Assembly (NCBI RefSeq): GCF_002266855.1
Contig: NZ_NGJN01000005.1
Location: forward strand, 62,001 to 126,000
DNA from: Winogradskyella aurantia
GTDB taxonomy: Bacteria > Bacteroidota > Bacteroidia > Flavobacteriales > Flavobacteriaceae
Reading direction: 5' to 3'
Length of the DNA stretch: 64,000 nt
Made by a program: the position numbers and the translations under genes. How positions within the stretch are numbered: the first letter of the stretch is position 1; each line of letters begins with the position of its first letter. Positions 35,846 through 44,821 of this stretch are shown here, in pieces. The notes below the pieces were generated by a model. That model made no database searches and was not told where the DNA came from. It saw only the letters and a list, made by a program, of their open reading frames with translations.

Positions 35846-36832
35846 CTAAAACCCAGCAATTCGATCGATTAACCAAAACGCAGCCAATGAGCCTATCGCA
35901 TAGGGCATAAGTTTAGCCATTCTATGTTTTGTTCGAAGAATAGGACGAATCAATTGCATTACCATTAAAACCACCAAAACAAACAAGATTTGTCCTAGTT
36001 CAACTCCAATATTGAAGGTGGCCAAGGCGAGGTTTATAGCACTTTGCGGTAGGCCGATGTCTTGCAAGGCACCGGCAAATCCAAACCCATGTAATAAGCC
36101 AAAAACAAAAGCCACCATCCAGGGCATCTGGCTCGTCAAAGTGGATTGACCCTTCTGGACCTTTAATATTTCAACAGCCAGAAAAAGAATACTTAAGGCT
36201 ATTACTGATTCCACTGGAGGCCCGGGCAAATTGGCAATTCCTAGAACTGAAAAACTCAAAGTAATACTATGTGCTACAGTAAATGCAGTTATGGTTTTCA
36301 ATAATTTTTTAAACCCTTTAGTGATTAATACCAGCGCTAACACAAACAGTAAATGATCAAAACCAAGTAGGATATGTTCTATTCCTAAAATGATATAGGT
36401 TTTTGCAACGTTCCATTTGCTAGGTGTATCCGGAATAAGGATAGAATTATTGGTCGGCTGAAGTAGAAAACTATGGTGTTCGCCATTCAGCAAACGAATA
36501 TCAACCAATACATCAGTTCCTGTAGTGTTGAGTTGATCGATGGTTAGACGAGAGTTAGGGATGCTCATTTCGCCTTTAAGCTGGAACGTATACAGTACAA
36601 AGGCCTCTAAAATTCGAGGGGGCGATATTTCTTTGAGCGAAAAGCTTTTTTCAAATTTAGGTTGAATATCCAAAACTTTATCAACCGTGCGGGGAACTTT
36701 CCACAATACAGCATAACTGTTGGGTGATTGTTCCTTAATCTGCAAGTAAGCTGGGCGTACTTCATGACCAAACAGGGAGTGACTCGCCACTTCAAACAGT
36801 AAGAATATAATGATTTTTGTAAAAAGCCTCAT
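35846..36832 (-). CDS. HupE/UreJ-family membrane protein with extracytoplasmic N-terminal domain
   Basis: The 328-residue protein has a signal-like start, an extracytoplasmic beta domain (about residues 20-145: VRPAYLQIKEQSPNSYAVLW, GEMSIPNSRLTIDQL), then a HupE/UreJ-type core of six to seven helices with GIEHILLGFDHLLFVLALVL, AFTVAHSITLSFSVLG and FGLLHGFGFAG. HupE/UreJ proteins are proposed to transport nickel or other metals. Overlaps the PPIase gene by 4 bp, so the DUF3604, PPIase and HupE genes are one operon. Confidence 0.88.
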   Translation of the reverse strand: MRLFTKIIIFLLFEVASHSLFGHEVRPAYLQIKEQSPNSYAVLWKVPRTVDKVLDIQPKFEKSFSLKEISPPRILEAFVLYTFQLKGEMSIPNSRLTIDQLNTTGTDVLVDIRLLNGEHHSFLLQPTNNSILIPDTPSKWNVAKTYIILGIEHILLGFDHLLFVLALVLITKGFKKLLKTITAFTVAHSITLSFSVLGIANLPGPPVESVIALSILFLAVEILKVQKGQSTLTSQMPWMVAFVFGLLHGFGFAGALQDIGLPQSAINLALATFNIGVELGQILFVLVVLMVMQLIRPILRTKHRMAKLMPYAIGSLAAFWLIDRIAGF

Positions 36833-37689
36833 GGGTTAGTAAAGCTTTCTTTAATGCTGGTCGGCACCTTTTCGGAAGTGATCTTCACACCATATTTGTC
36901 CAGCAATTCCTGGTAAACCTCTTCCTGGGTTTCAAGCTCGGTTTGGAACTCATATTCTTTCAGTATATAGGGTTTGATATCTTCAAACGCTGCTGTTCTG
37001 GCACTTTCCTTCTCAGATATAAATATCACGTGCTGACCGAATCCTGAAGCTACAGGTCCTAACCATTGATTGAGTGGTAGGCTGTCAAGAGCCTCAGCAA
37101 AATCGCCTCCAAACGCTTTACTTATCTCTGTTAATGAACTGTTGTCCCATTGATTGGGAAGGGATAATTTTCGTTTCCTGTTTTTGGGAATTGCTTCTCC
37201 GCGGCTCAAAGCGCCCTTGCTGCTTTCTATTCTATCCGATAGATTTTGCTCATCTTTTAAAAACAGTACTTGTTGAAATGTATAGTTTGGGGGTAATTTA
37301 AAAAGATCCTGATTGGAATCGTAAAAGGCTTTGAGAGCCTCCTCCGAGGGAGCTTTAATCATCGAATTCAAATCGTTGGCCACAGCTTCCATCTTTTGAG
37401 CTAATCGCCTTTTCACAATGATATCATTGTGATCTAAATTCATGACTAAGGCTTCTTTGTAAAATACTTCCCGACGAATATATTGGTCTAGAAATGCCTT
37501 GATGTCATCCTCATTGGGTTCTCTTTGCCATTGATTTTTCCATAAGCTCAGTAGATAATCATATTCAGCATCATCAATAACGACGGCCGAATCAGGTGCC
37601 TCAGTATCATTTGTAAGATAGTAATACCCAAATATTAAGGCACCTAAGAGCATGAAATGCACTAAAGGCTCTTTTAAAAGCTTCTTCAT
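36829..37689 (-). CDS. Membrane-anchored parvulin-type peptidyl-prolyl isomerase
   Basis: The 286-residue protein has an N-terminal anchor (PLVHFMLLGALIFGYYYLTN), a helical chaperone-like part (about 40-120), and a PpiC/rotamase-type domain (about 125-235: LPPNYTFQQVLFLKDEQNLS, ...GDFAEALDSLPLNQWLGPVASGFGQHVIFI). The domain is short and divergent, so isomerase activity is not certain. This protein-folding helper is coupled to the HupE-like protein (4-bp overlap) and follows DUF3604 by 5 bp. Confidence 0.85.
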   Translation of the reverse strand: MKKLLKEPLVHFMLLGALIFGYYYLTNDTEAPDSAVVIDDAEYDYLLSLWKNQWQREPNEDDIKAFLDQYIRREVFYKEALVMNLDHNDIIVKRRLAQKMEAVANDLNSMIKAPSEEALKAFYDSNQDLFKLPPNYTFQQVLFLKDEQNLSDRIESSKGALSRGEAIPKNRKRKLSLPNQWDNSSLTEISKAFGGDFAEALDSLPLNQWLGPVASGFGQHVIFISEKESARTAAFEDIKPYILKEYEFQTELETQEEVYQELLDKYGVKITSEKVPTSIKESFTNP

Positions 37690-37694
37690 AAACT

Positions 37695-39551
37695 TTATTT
37701 AGCAGGTTCAATCCAGATTGGAGAAGCCCAAGCTCGCTCCTGAATCACTCTTTTCGTGTCGTCTGGATAGTGGACATCAGGATTTCTAATTTCATCCCAT
37801 AAACTATATCTTGCGGTTGGTAGCTGAATGACCCTAACATAGTAATATGCATTTTGATCGGGATTATATTCTGGGTCTTTCCATACAGCCATCAATTCCG
37901 GAGCACCTTTTTCTTTATTGAACTCGCCTGTTTTCATGTTCACGGGTGCATCGATTGGGATCACTGTTCCATCTGGTTTAAGCCGATTCTCTGATGCAGC
38001 GACATTATAGATGGTGTCTTTCATCTCCCCATTTTCAACCCATCCTTTTATGATTTGGATGCGGTCTAAATTCGGAGCTATCGGGTCTTTAATAGCCCAG
38101 ACCAAAAACTCAGGAGTCTCGCTACCTCCGTAATTCTGTCCCATTGGTACCCCTTTGGCATAGCCATCTTTAACCATTTCTTCATAGGAATCATAAGATG
38201 ATTGATAGCCATTTCCAGCAAAAAAACGCACTTTGATTCTTGGTCCTGAAGTGGCAAATGATTCGCGGTTGTGCATGCCGTCCCAGATGGCTTCCCTCGT
38301 ATTGGAAGTCGCCCAGACGCCTGTTAACCCACCTGGATTCATGTCTCGATTGTACATTTCACCATCTTGTTCATTTCTAGATCGGTCCAATGCGGTTTCG
38401 TCTGCCATGCCATGATGACCCACATAATTGAATTCTTCAACGTTAGACATCACTCCGTTATGACTGTCGGTTCCCCCAACAAAGCCATATTTGAAGGGGT
38501 TGACTCCTAATTCTTCTTTGTATTTTACCCCTCGGGTCAATCCATAGCGCACAAAATTGTGTTTCTCAAAGATTCTTCCATTGTACTTTTGAAGCGAAAC
38601 AGCATTTTCAAAATCTGCAAATTCATCATTCGGCCAGAAATCAGGAACTACTTCTGAGTTCCCTTTGGTTTGCATCATTTCAAGGTTCCTTTCAAAATGT
38701 TGACGTGTTTCCGCATAAGCTTTATCAATGGGTTTGTTGTTCATGGCTACTTCTGGAAACAACATTCCTTTACTTTCATTAGGGTTGTGAGGGTTGCAGA
38801 ATACCTTCACCCCGTTTTTTTCCTGTGCTATCATCCAGTCCCAAAGTTCTTGAGGAGAAGGTCCTTCATTTGCTGAGAAGGGCATGTCAGGCAAATTAGT
38901 ATCTCTAAAAAATACATTTCGGTGTAGGTTAGCAGTATTAGGAGCAGAACTCCATTCATAGGCGTGGATGGTAGTAAAGGTTCCAGGTTTGTAATTTTTT
39001 TCGGTGGCTTCTATATTTTTCTGCCATTGGGATTTTACGGCTTCATACCCTTGCCAAAAGTCTGGATGTGCGTTGCCGCCAGCCAAAGCATCCAGCACAT
39101 ATTTTTTATAAACCGTCAAGGCTGTTTTTAAATCTGGAGAATCTCGCATAGCTTTCGCTGCTTCACTGTTATGACCTGGAGCTTCTGGGTTTAAGAGGGA
39201 ATAGGCTTCTCCTAAAAATTCGGCATGATCGGTTACTGCTGCCCAGTCTAATGCTCTGTGAATTTTATGAGGCTTCCCATTGACTCTTACTTCTTCGCCT
39301 TGTGCAAAACGGTAGGCATCATCTGGAGTAAGTCGAGTTCCTGCAATGAAGGCATCCATCGAGGCAGCGGTGTGCAAATGCTGTTCTCCAAAGTAGGCCT
39401 CTTTTAATTCGTTTTCCACGACGTTGTACACAGTTCCTTTATACATATATCCCTCTTCTTGTTCGGGATTTGTGGTTTCTTGTTTATTCGGTTTATTGTT
39501 ACAAGAGGCAAGAATGAGTAACAAAAGGAAAAACTGTAAATATGCTTTCAT
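37695..39551 (-). CDS. DUF3604 secreted lipoprotein, PHP-like
   Basis: The 618-residue protein has a lipoprotein signal (LQFFLLLLILASCNN). It is a DUF3604 protein: it begins with a PHP-like metal motif (YFGEQHLHTAASMDAF), has VTDHAEFLGEA, HAYEWSSAP, FCNPHNPNESKG, GFVGGTDSHNG and the GGLTGVWATSNTREAIWDGM segment. Many His/Asp residues suggest a metal-dependent hydrolase, with unknown substrate. It is the first gene of a three-gene operon with a PPIase and a HupE-like transporter, which would fit export, folding and metal supply for this enzyme. Confidence 0.9.
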   Translation of the reverse strand: MKAYLQFFLLLLILASCNNKPNKQETTNPEQEEGYMYKGTVYNVVENELKEAYFGEQHLHTAASMDAFIAGTRLTPDDAYRFAQGEEVRVNGKPHKIHRALDWAAVTDHAEFLGEAYSLLNPEAPGHNSEAAKAMRDSPDLKTALTVYKKYVLDALAGGNAHPDFWQGYEAVKSQWQKNIEATEKNYKPGTFTTIHAYEWSSAPNTANLHRNVFFRDTNLPDMPFSANEGPSPQELWDWMIAQEKNGVKVFCNPHNPNESKGMLFPEVAMNNKPIDKAYAETRQHFERNLEMMQTKGNSEVVPDFWPNDEFADFENAVSLQKYNGRIFEKHNFVRYGLTRGVKYKEELGVNPFKYGFVGGTDSHNGVMSNVEEFNYVGHHGMADETALDRSRNEQDGEMYNRDMNPGGLTGVWATSNTREAIWDGMHNRESFATSGPRIKVRFFAGNGYQSSYDSYEEMVKDGYAKGVPMGQNYGGSETPEFLVWAIKDPIAPNLDRIQIIKGWVENGEMKDTIYNVAASENRLKPDGTVIPIDAPVNMKTGEFNKEKGAPELMAVWKDPEYNPDQNAYYYVRVIQLPTARYSLWDEIRNPDVHYPDDTKRVIQERAWASPIWIEPAK

Positions 39552-39604
39552 TTTATATTGATTTAATGTGCTCTAGTCGGTTTGTGAATGATTTACTTCA
39601 TCAT

Positions 39605-39811
39605 TTAGGCGCTTGGAGCGTCTCCTGTCATTGCGCATTTGAAGATTAAATTTAGCAAATAAATTGCAGATACAAAATACCTGAGGACACTAGCGAAACG
39701 AACCTACCTGGTCAGGAGGAAGGTTCTTGCTAATTGTTTTCGAAAGCCTGACACGGGCTTAGCGAAGAATAGTCGACAACAAGTACTAATTTATATACTA
39801 TAATATACTCA
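39605..39811. repeat. Intergenic cassette-type repeat, copy 11
   Basis: GCGCTTGGAGCGTCTCCTGT, TTAAATTTAGCAAATAAATT, GCGAAACGAACCTACCTGGT, and an AT-rich end TTATATACTATAATATACTC. Overlaps nothing coding. Confidence 0.55.
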
Positions 39812-39812
39812 G

Positions 39813-40991
39813 TTATTTAGTCTTTAATATCGGAATCATTCTGTCCTGTAAAACTTTTCGAGTTAGCTTTTGAGGCTCGTCATTAATATTCCAACCATTA
39901 AAAACAACTATTAATTTGTATTCTGGTACTACCATCAAGTATTGTCCGCCATAACCAATTCCAGCAAAAATTTCGGTTGTTCCGTTGTTGTGTTGAAGAA
40001 TCCACCATTGATATCCATATCCAGTTCTGCTTTTGTTATCAGGGTCGATGCTATTCACAATGGGACTTGTAGAAGCTGAAACCCAACGTTCAGATATAAT
40101 TTGTTCTTCACCCCATTTCCCTTTATTAAGAAAAAGAGTTCCAATTTTAGCTAGGTCTTCTATTCGTAGAAATAAACCGCCCTCGGTGTCAATTTCTCCA
40201 TCTGGTGTTTCCTTCCAATAGTACTCTTTAATTCCAAGGGGTTGAAACAATTTTTCTTCAGCCCATTTGTCAATCCGTTTTCCAGTGATATTTCTGGTGA
40301 TTTTACCTAATAGAACACTTGCTCCACTATTGTACTCGAATCTGGTTCCTGGAATTGTATCTGTAGGTTTATTCAAAACATAGGTTATCCATGCATCACT
40401 TTTTTCTAATAAGTCACAGTCATTTTTTGGATCAGTATAGTCATCTTCGTTCCATTCCAAACCGCTTCTCATGGTCAATAGGTCTTCAATCGTAATCTCC
40501 TTTTTTCTAATGTCTTGAGAGTTGAATTCATAATCTTTGAAAAAGGGCATTGCTTTTGTTTCAACAGTATAATCATCATTCAAATCTAGGGCTATACCAA
40601 GGAGGATTGAAGAAACACTTTTGGTCACGGATTGTAGTGTGTGTAGTTCGGTTTGGTTGTAATATGGATGCCAATTGGGATGGTTATAATTATACTGATG
40701 ATCAGTTGTATCATATTTTTGAGCAATTGATTCATAGTCTTGCTCATATTTAAAATCTGCCAATACCTCTTCATTTTGTATGACCATAAAACGGTCAATT
40801 AACCCGTAGTCTCCATTGATTATTTCTAAGTTAACAGAATCAATTTCAGCGGATAGAACATTTTTGGTAGTTGTATTTTGAGTGTCAGTAATAGCCCCTT
40901 TATTCTTGTTTTTAGTGTTACAACCAATTGCCACAACAATAAAGAAAAATGAAAATGTTAGTGGTTTAATTTTAGTTTTCAGTGTTCTCAT
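39813..40991 (-). CDS. Serine hydrolase lipoprotein, beta-lactamase class C fold
   Basis: The 392-residue protein has a lipoprotein signal (FSFFFIVVAIGCNTK). Active-site SxxK in LHTLQSVTKSVSS, second motif YxN-like in FEYNSGASVLL, and a GxG element in IFAGIGYGGQYLM. These are typical of PBP-like serine esterases or amidases. It is a separate gene from the other serine hydrolase at 26835; the two are not close paralogues. Confidence 0.9.
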   Translation of the reverse strand: MRTLKTKIKPLTFSFFFIVVAIGCNTKNKNKGAITDTQNTTTKNVLSAEIDSVNLEIINGDYGLIDRFMVIQNEEVLADFKYEQDYESIAQKYDTTDHQYNYNHPNWHPYYNQTELHTLQSVTKSVSSILLGIALDLNDDYTVETKAMPFFKDYEFNSQDIRKKEITIEDLLTMRSGLEWNEDDYTDPKNDCDLLEKSDAWITYVLNKPTDTIPGTRFEYNSGASVLLGKITRNITGKRIDKWAEEKLFQPLGIKEYYWKETPDGEIDTEGGLFLRIEDLAKIGTLFLNKGKWGEEQIISERWVSASTSPIVNSIDPDNKSRTGYGYQWWILQHNNGTTEIFAGIGYGGQYLMVVPEYKLIVVFNGWNINDEPQKLTRKVLQDRMIPILKTK

Positions 40992-41064
40992 AAAATTTTT
41001 GTTTAAATGGTCTAAAGGTTTTATATACGATTGTTTGCTGCTTTTACTTCAAAGGTCAATTCAT

Positions 41065-41241
41065 TTATTTAAAAAGGTTAAAGAATAAAATATAGGCCAA
41101 AACACCAGAGCATACATATTTCCACAATATCTTAATTTTGGGATGTTCTACCTTATCGTGTAGAGGTCCATAAAAGACAAAATGGAAAGGAATTACAAAG
41201 GCTAAAATTTTAAGAAAAGTAAATACATATTTATTTTTCAT
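41065..41241 (-). CDS. 58-aa membrane protein, last gene of the sigma operon
   Basis: ATG at 41241 opens a 58-codon frame: MKNKYVFTFLKILAFVIPFH, then FVFYGPLHDKVEHPKIKILW and YVCSGVLAYILFFNLFK. Two hydrophobic segments are visible. It overlaps the stop region of the 66-aa gene by 11 bp, which indicates translational coupling. Too short for the usual gene-calling cutoffs, but position and coding character make it credible. Confidence 0.6.
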   Translation of the reverse strand: MKNKYVFTFLKILAFVIPFHFVFYGPLHDKVEHPKIKILWKYVCSGVLAYILFFNLFK

Positions 41242-41431
41242 TCTTATTCCTTTTTAAATATGGTTTGACAAGAGTAAATATATCGACTATTGCAATTAAA
41301 AGAACACCGTAACCAACATAATTCTTCCAGGTCCCAACATCCTCGGGCTTTATAAAAACGGTATTCAGTAATCCTATTATTATAAAAAGAAGCGTTCGTG
41401 CAATTGTCCAATTATTTTTTAGTGATTTCAT
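41231..41431 (-). CDS. 66-aa membrane protein in the sigma operon
   Basis: Two membrane helices (RTLLFIIIGLLNTVFI; NYVGYGVLLIAIVDIFTLV) and a basic tail (KPYLKRNKNEK). It begins 12 bp after the 242-aa gene. No family recognised; its size and position suggest an accessory part of the same membrane signalling unit. Confidence 0.7.
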   Translation of the reverse strand: MKSLKNNWTIARTLLFIIIGLLNTVFIKPEDVGTWKNYVGYGVLLIAIVDIFTLVKPYLKRNKNEK

Positions 41432-41443
41432 TTCGATGCCCTT

Positions 41444-42172
41444 TTAATTATTTGTACCAAATATGAGCAACAAAAAAATAATCACCCCGATAATCAATAT
41501 ACTTCCAAGCGTGACCATGTTTTTTATCCTATTAGTTTTATATTTTTTAAGGGTTGATGCGTTAATGGTGTTTTCTTCAATTTCAACTAGACAACTTTCC
41601 AATTGCTTTATTTGGTAGTTGTTTTGTGTTATATGAGCAATAGCACTCACTCCATAACTTAAAATAACACCTATGGTCAATACTATAAAATCATCCAATT
41701 CAAAAACAGGGATTTGCCCGTACTTGAAGTGCAGATAAAAAAGAGAACCGCAAAGAAAAAATAAAGTACTTGATAAGGCACTTACAAATATGGATTTAAT
41801 ATAGTGCTTATTATAGAAGTCAATATAGGCTCTTAGTAAATCTTTGAGGTGTTCTTTTGTGACACTTATTTTTTCTACCATGTTGTAAATTTTTATCTGC
41901 CAAATAATTCCAAAGACGGTTATGAAACTAAAAAATGTACTAGTAATAATGGCAATTGATTGATTTTTTAAAAGAAAAATTAATACAAGAAATGAAATGA
42001 ATAAAATACTTTTAAAAACGATATCGAAAAGTAAAGCCCTTTTGTACTGACCCACAATTTTTGAGGTAGATTTCATAAAATCGTAAATTTCAATTTCAGA
42101 AAGGCGCTCCACTTGAAAGGATTTTTCGTTTTTCCAAGCTAATTGATATTTGTTTAAATCTAAATTTTCCAT
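41444..42172 (-). CDS. Four-helix membrane protein, candidate anti-sigma partner
   Basis: The 242-residue protein has a cytoplasmic N-terminal part of about 45 residues (YQLAWKNEKSFQVERLSEIEIYDFMKS), then four to five membrane helices. It starts inside the sigma stop codon (TGATG, 1-bp overlap), the classic arrangement of sigma and regulator. No known anti-sigma motif (ZAS, RskA) is visible, so the partner role is inferred from gene order. Confidence 0.75.
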   Translation of the reverse strand: MENLDLNKYQLAWKNEKSFQVERLSEIEIYDFMKSTSKIVGQYKRALLFDIVFKSILFISFLVLIFLLKNQSIAIITSTFFSFITVFGIIWQIKIYNMVEKISVTKEHLKDLLRAYIDFYNKHYIKSIFVSALSSTLFFLCGSLFYLHFKYGQIPVFELDDFIVLTIGVILSYGVSAIAHITQNNYQIKQLESCLVEIEENTINASTLKKYKTNRIKNMVTLGSILIIGVIIFLLLIFGTNN

Positions 42173-42669
42173 CAGCTTATCTTTTTAATCATTTTTGTGA
42201 GCTTCTTTTTGCTCCTCACTAATTTTACGCTTACATTTTTTTTCGAGATTCCAATAATTTGAGCAATTTCACTATAAGTTTTTTCTTCAAGCCATAGCAT
42301 AATTATCGCCTTTTCTATTTTGCTAAGTTTTGAAATGGCTTTATAAAGAATTTTAAGATCTTCGGAATAGTCAATATCTTCAGCAATTGAATACTCATCA
42401 TATAGTTGTGTTTTGTGTTTCTCAAATAAGGCAGCCTTCTTGTTTAATGTAATTGCTGTGTTTAGAGCAACCCGATACATCCATGTTGAAAATTTTGATT
42501 CTTTTCGGAATGATGGATAAGACTTCCATAATTGTAAAATAATTTCTTGATATAGGTCTTCCTTATCTGCTTTGCTATTTGAATAGACAAAACAAATCTT
42601 ATGCAAAATCCCTTGATGTTTTTGGATTTTTTCTATGAACTTTTTTTCTATTTCTCTTTGATTTGGCAC
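42172..42669 (-). CDS. ECF RNA polymerase sigma factor (second)
   Basis: The 165-residue protein has sigma region 2 (HKICFVYSNSKADKEDLYQE, KFSTWMYRVALNTAI) and region 4 (LSKIEKAIIMLWLEEKTYSE, IIGISKKNVSVKLVRSKKKL). It is shorter and unlike the sigma factor at 8243. It is preceded by a 95-aa membrane protein and followed by a 1-bp-overlapping membrane protein, forming an operon of five minus-strand genes from 42974 to 41065. Confidence 0.93.
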   Translation of the reverse strand: MPNQREIEKKFIEKIQKHQGILHKICFVYSNSKADKEDLYQEIILQLWKSYPSFRKESKFSTWMYRVALNTAITLNKKAALFEKHKTQLYDEYSIAEDIDYSEDLKILYKAISKLSKIEKAIIMLWLEEKTYSEIAQIIGISKKNVSVKLVRSKKKLTKMIKKIS

Positions 42670-42686
42670 GCAGGTAAATGGCAGAA

Positions 42687-42974
42687 TTATGAATTTTGAC
42701 TCATATAAATTGCAACGAAAATGACAAAGCCAATTAACAAAGAGCTTATCATTAGTTTTGTTTTTTTTACATCGATTTGCTCTATTCCTCTTTGAAATTT
42801 TTGCTCTAAACTAAAACCTGCAAAAAATAGTATTGGTAAGGCAGCCGAAATAGCAGCGGCTATACTATCAGACAAGGAAAAAACAACAAGATCGGCCACT
42901 ATTGCCAGTAAAGCACCTAATAACCAGCCCGCTCCCTTAAAAATTTTCCATTGATTGTTATTTAAATTTTCCAT
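42687..42974 (-). CDS. 95-aa membrane protein, first gene of the sigma operon
   Basis: Three hydrophobic stretches are visible (GAGWLLGALLAIVADLVVFSL; AISAALPILFFAGF; LMISSLLIGFVIFVAIYM). No recognised family. It lies 17 bp upstream of the ECF sigma gene on the same strand and probably shares its promoter. It is a candidate membrane component of the signalling unit. Confidence 0.75.
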   Translation of the reverse strand: MENLNNNQWKIFKGAGWLLGALLAIVADLVVFSLSDSIAAAISAALPILFFAGFSLEQKFQRGIEQIDVKKTKLMISSLLIGFVIFVAIYMSQNS

Positions 42975-43189
42975 TTGATATCCTGGTTTAAATTAACTGT
43001 TTATTCAGTTAGTATATCAAATTCCAAATTAACTACACTTTGATGAGCTTTTTTAAGTTGCACCAACAGTCTCTCAAATGAAATATAGGATCTTTCTGAT
43101 CTACAAACTTGTCTGGCAAGATAGCTTGGCAAAAAACAAAAACTCGCAATAATCTTTATCCTTATCATGCCTTATGCCTATTGTTGGCT

Positions 43190-44000
43190 TCAGTTTAGCT
43201 TAGGCTCTTGCTGGGTGGCGCAATGAATACCACCACCAAATAAGTTAATTTCTTTTGACATTAAACATATAATAGCTCTGTCTGGGAAATATTTTTTTAG
43301 AATAATTTTCGACTTTTAAGCCTTCTGTGTCCACCAAAGGCACTCCTTCTAACCAAATCATTTGCTTTTTACCGTAGAGTCTTAGAATTTCCTTTTCAAT
43401 CTCTTCGATTGTAAACCTACCTTCATTATGCTCTAGGGCATAGTCTTTTATCGACATTGCTGAATGATTGTTTACATCAATACCCCCACCATCGTATCTC
43501 ACGGGACTATTTTCAATCTCATACCCAAAACGAACAGCTATGCTATCATCGACAGTTTTTCGAAGCGTTGAAGAACCGGTATAAACTTCAGTGGTATCGA
43601 CCCCCAGCCAATTAGCCATTTTAAGGTCTGTACCATTGGATAGAAAAATAGGGCCGGGATCTCTCAAAAAATAGGTTGGCTCTGGATAGATGATGGTGGT
43701 AATTCGCGATGTGTCTACCGACATCTTCACTAAATCACTTAAAAAAGCCTCAGACAACGAATCAGAAGTAGTTAACAGTTTAACCGGTACATATTTGTGA
43801 AGTGCTTCTATCAGCTTCAAGCGCGCTGTGATTTGCACCACTGTATTTTCCGGGTCTGCCCACCGATCGTTCACGGACATCCAAACCGCTTGCTGGGGTT
43901 TCCATTCAGGAGGATAAACGAAAGGACTGCTCTCTTCTTTGGTTTCTGAGCATCCGCTTAAAAGGAGTAAAAAAGTTAATACTTGTAAAATCATCTTCAT
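43190..44000 (-). pseudogene. Interrupted agmatine deiminase / PAD_porph gene
   Basis: The frame from 44000 to 43245 gives a lipoprotein-signal start and the N-terminal part of an agmatine deiminase: PPEWKPQQAVWMS, YFLRDPGPIFLS, PVRYDGGGIDVN, FTIEEIEKEILRLYGKKQMIWLEGVPL. Then the segment with the conserved GHxD is missing, and the frame ends at 43245. One base out of frame, at 43190-43255, follows MSKEINLFGGGIHCATQQEP, the C-terminal catalytic-Cys motif, and TGA. The normal length is about 340-370 residues. Internal deletion plus frameshift make it a pseudogene. Confidence 0.8.
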
Positions 44001-44073
44001 ATTCTAAAAGTTAAAGGCAAGGTGTTTGTGTATGATTTACCTACGCTGATTGTTTTTTAGATATCGGCATTAT

Positions 44074-44140
44074 TTTAAAATGCCTAAAAAAAATCTCCTA
44101 ATTTTAATAGTTAACTTCGCCAGTTCGTCCTTTGTAGCCT
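44074..44140. repeat. Type-B intergenic repeat, copy 3
   Basis: AAAATGCCTAAAAAAAATCT, then CCTAATTTTAATAGTTAACT and TCGCCAGTTCGTCCTTTGTAG. Immediately followed by a cassette-type repeat. Confidence 0.6.
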
Positions 44141-44315
44141 CTCGTGTCGTCGACTTATTTAATAAACAATATAACAATTTTAACGCGAATAGACACGGGC
44201 GAATTTAACCTACCCGTCCGTTAGGCGGGCTGAGACCAGCAATTTTGGTAAGCCTGGCCTGAGCTTGTAGAGGGTGTAACGACCAGCGCCATTAATTATC
44301 GATAGGGTTGTGGTG
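44136..44315. repeat. Intergenic cassette-type repeat, copy 12
   Basis: AACCTACCCGTCCGTTAGGC, GGGCTGAGACCAGCAATTTT, GCGCCATTAATTATCGATAGG, and the end box GGTTGTGG (minus strand CCACAACCCTATCG). Confidence 0.65.
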
Positions 44316-44326
44316 AGTTTTTAAAA

Positions 44327-44821
44327 TCAGCTATTAACCAAATCCTTTGTTTCGTCCTGACTTAATCCTTTAGCATGTAAGGTGATACCATGTTCCAAGT
44401 AGGCTTTTAGGTTTGTTAGCCAAAAAGTCCATCCCGTTATACAACCAACAAAAATATCCATCTTGCTGCTGTCATCGGTTGGAATATCTTTTTGTATGAG
44501 CTCAACTTCCGTGCCGTATTGTACTTCTTTAAGTGTAACAGCAACGATACCACCCGAACCAAAAGTAAATGATAGTATATCTTTTCCGTTGGCTTCTAAA
44601 ACCTGACCTTCTTCTGTAAAATCCCAATTATTCCATTTCCATTGGAAATCATCATTCTTTTGAATTAGTTCATGAGGTTTCCTTACTCGGTTTTCGAAAA
44701 TAAAATCAGCTTTTTCGAGAAACCATTTTTCAATTTGACTTTTGGTTGCCCAACAGTTATAAACTTCTTCAATAGGTTTGTTTATCCTGATTCTTTTCGT
44801 AAATGTTTCCCAGCTTTTCAT
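44327..44821 (-). CDS. SRPBCC protein, AHSA1-like
   Basis: The 164-residue protein is an activator-of-Hsp90-homologue-1-like SRPBCC domain: KRIRINKPIEEVYNCWATKSQIEKWF at the start, FTFGSGGIVAVTLKEV and a CITGWTFWLTNLKAYLEHG helix at the end. Typical for small ligand-binding proteins; function unknown. It overlaps the upstream membrane protein gene by 4 bp, forming a two-gene unit. Confidence 0.9.
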   Translation of the reverse strand: MKSWETFTKRIRINKPIEEVYNCWATKSQIEKWFLEKADFIFENRVRKPHELIQKNDDFQWKWNNWDFTEEGQVLEANGKDILSFTFGSGGIVAVTLKEVQYGTEVELIQKDIPTDDSSKMDIFVGCITGWTFWLTNLKAYLEHGITLHAKGLSQDETKDLVNS

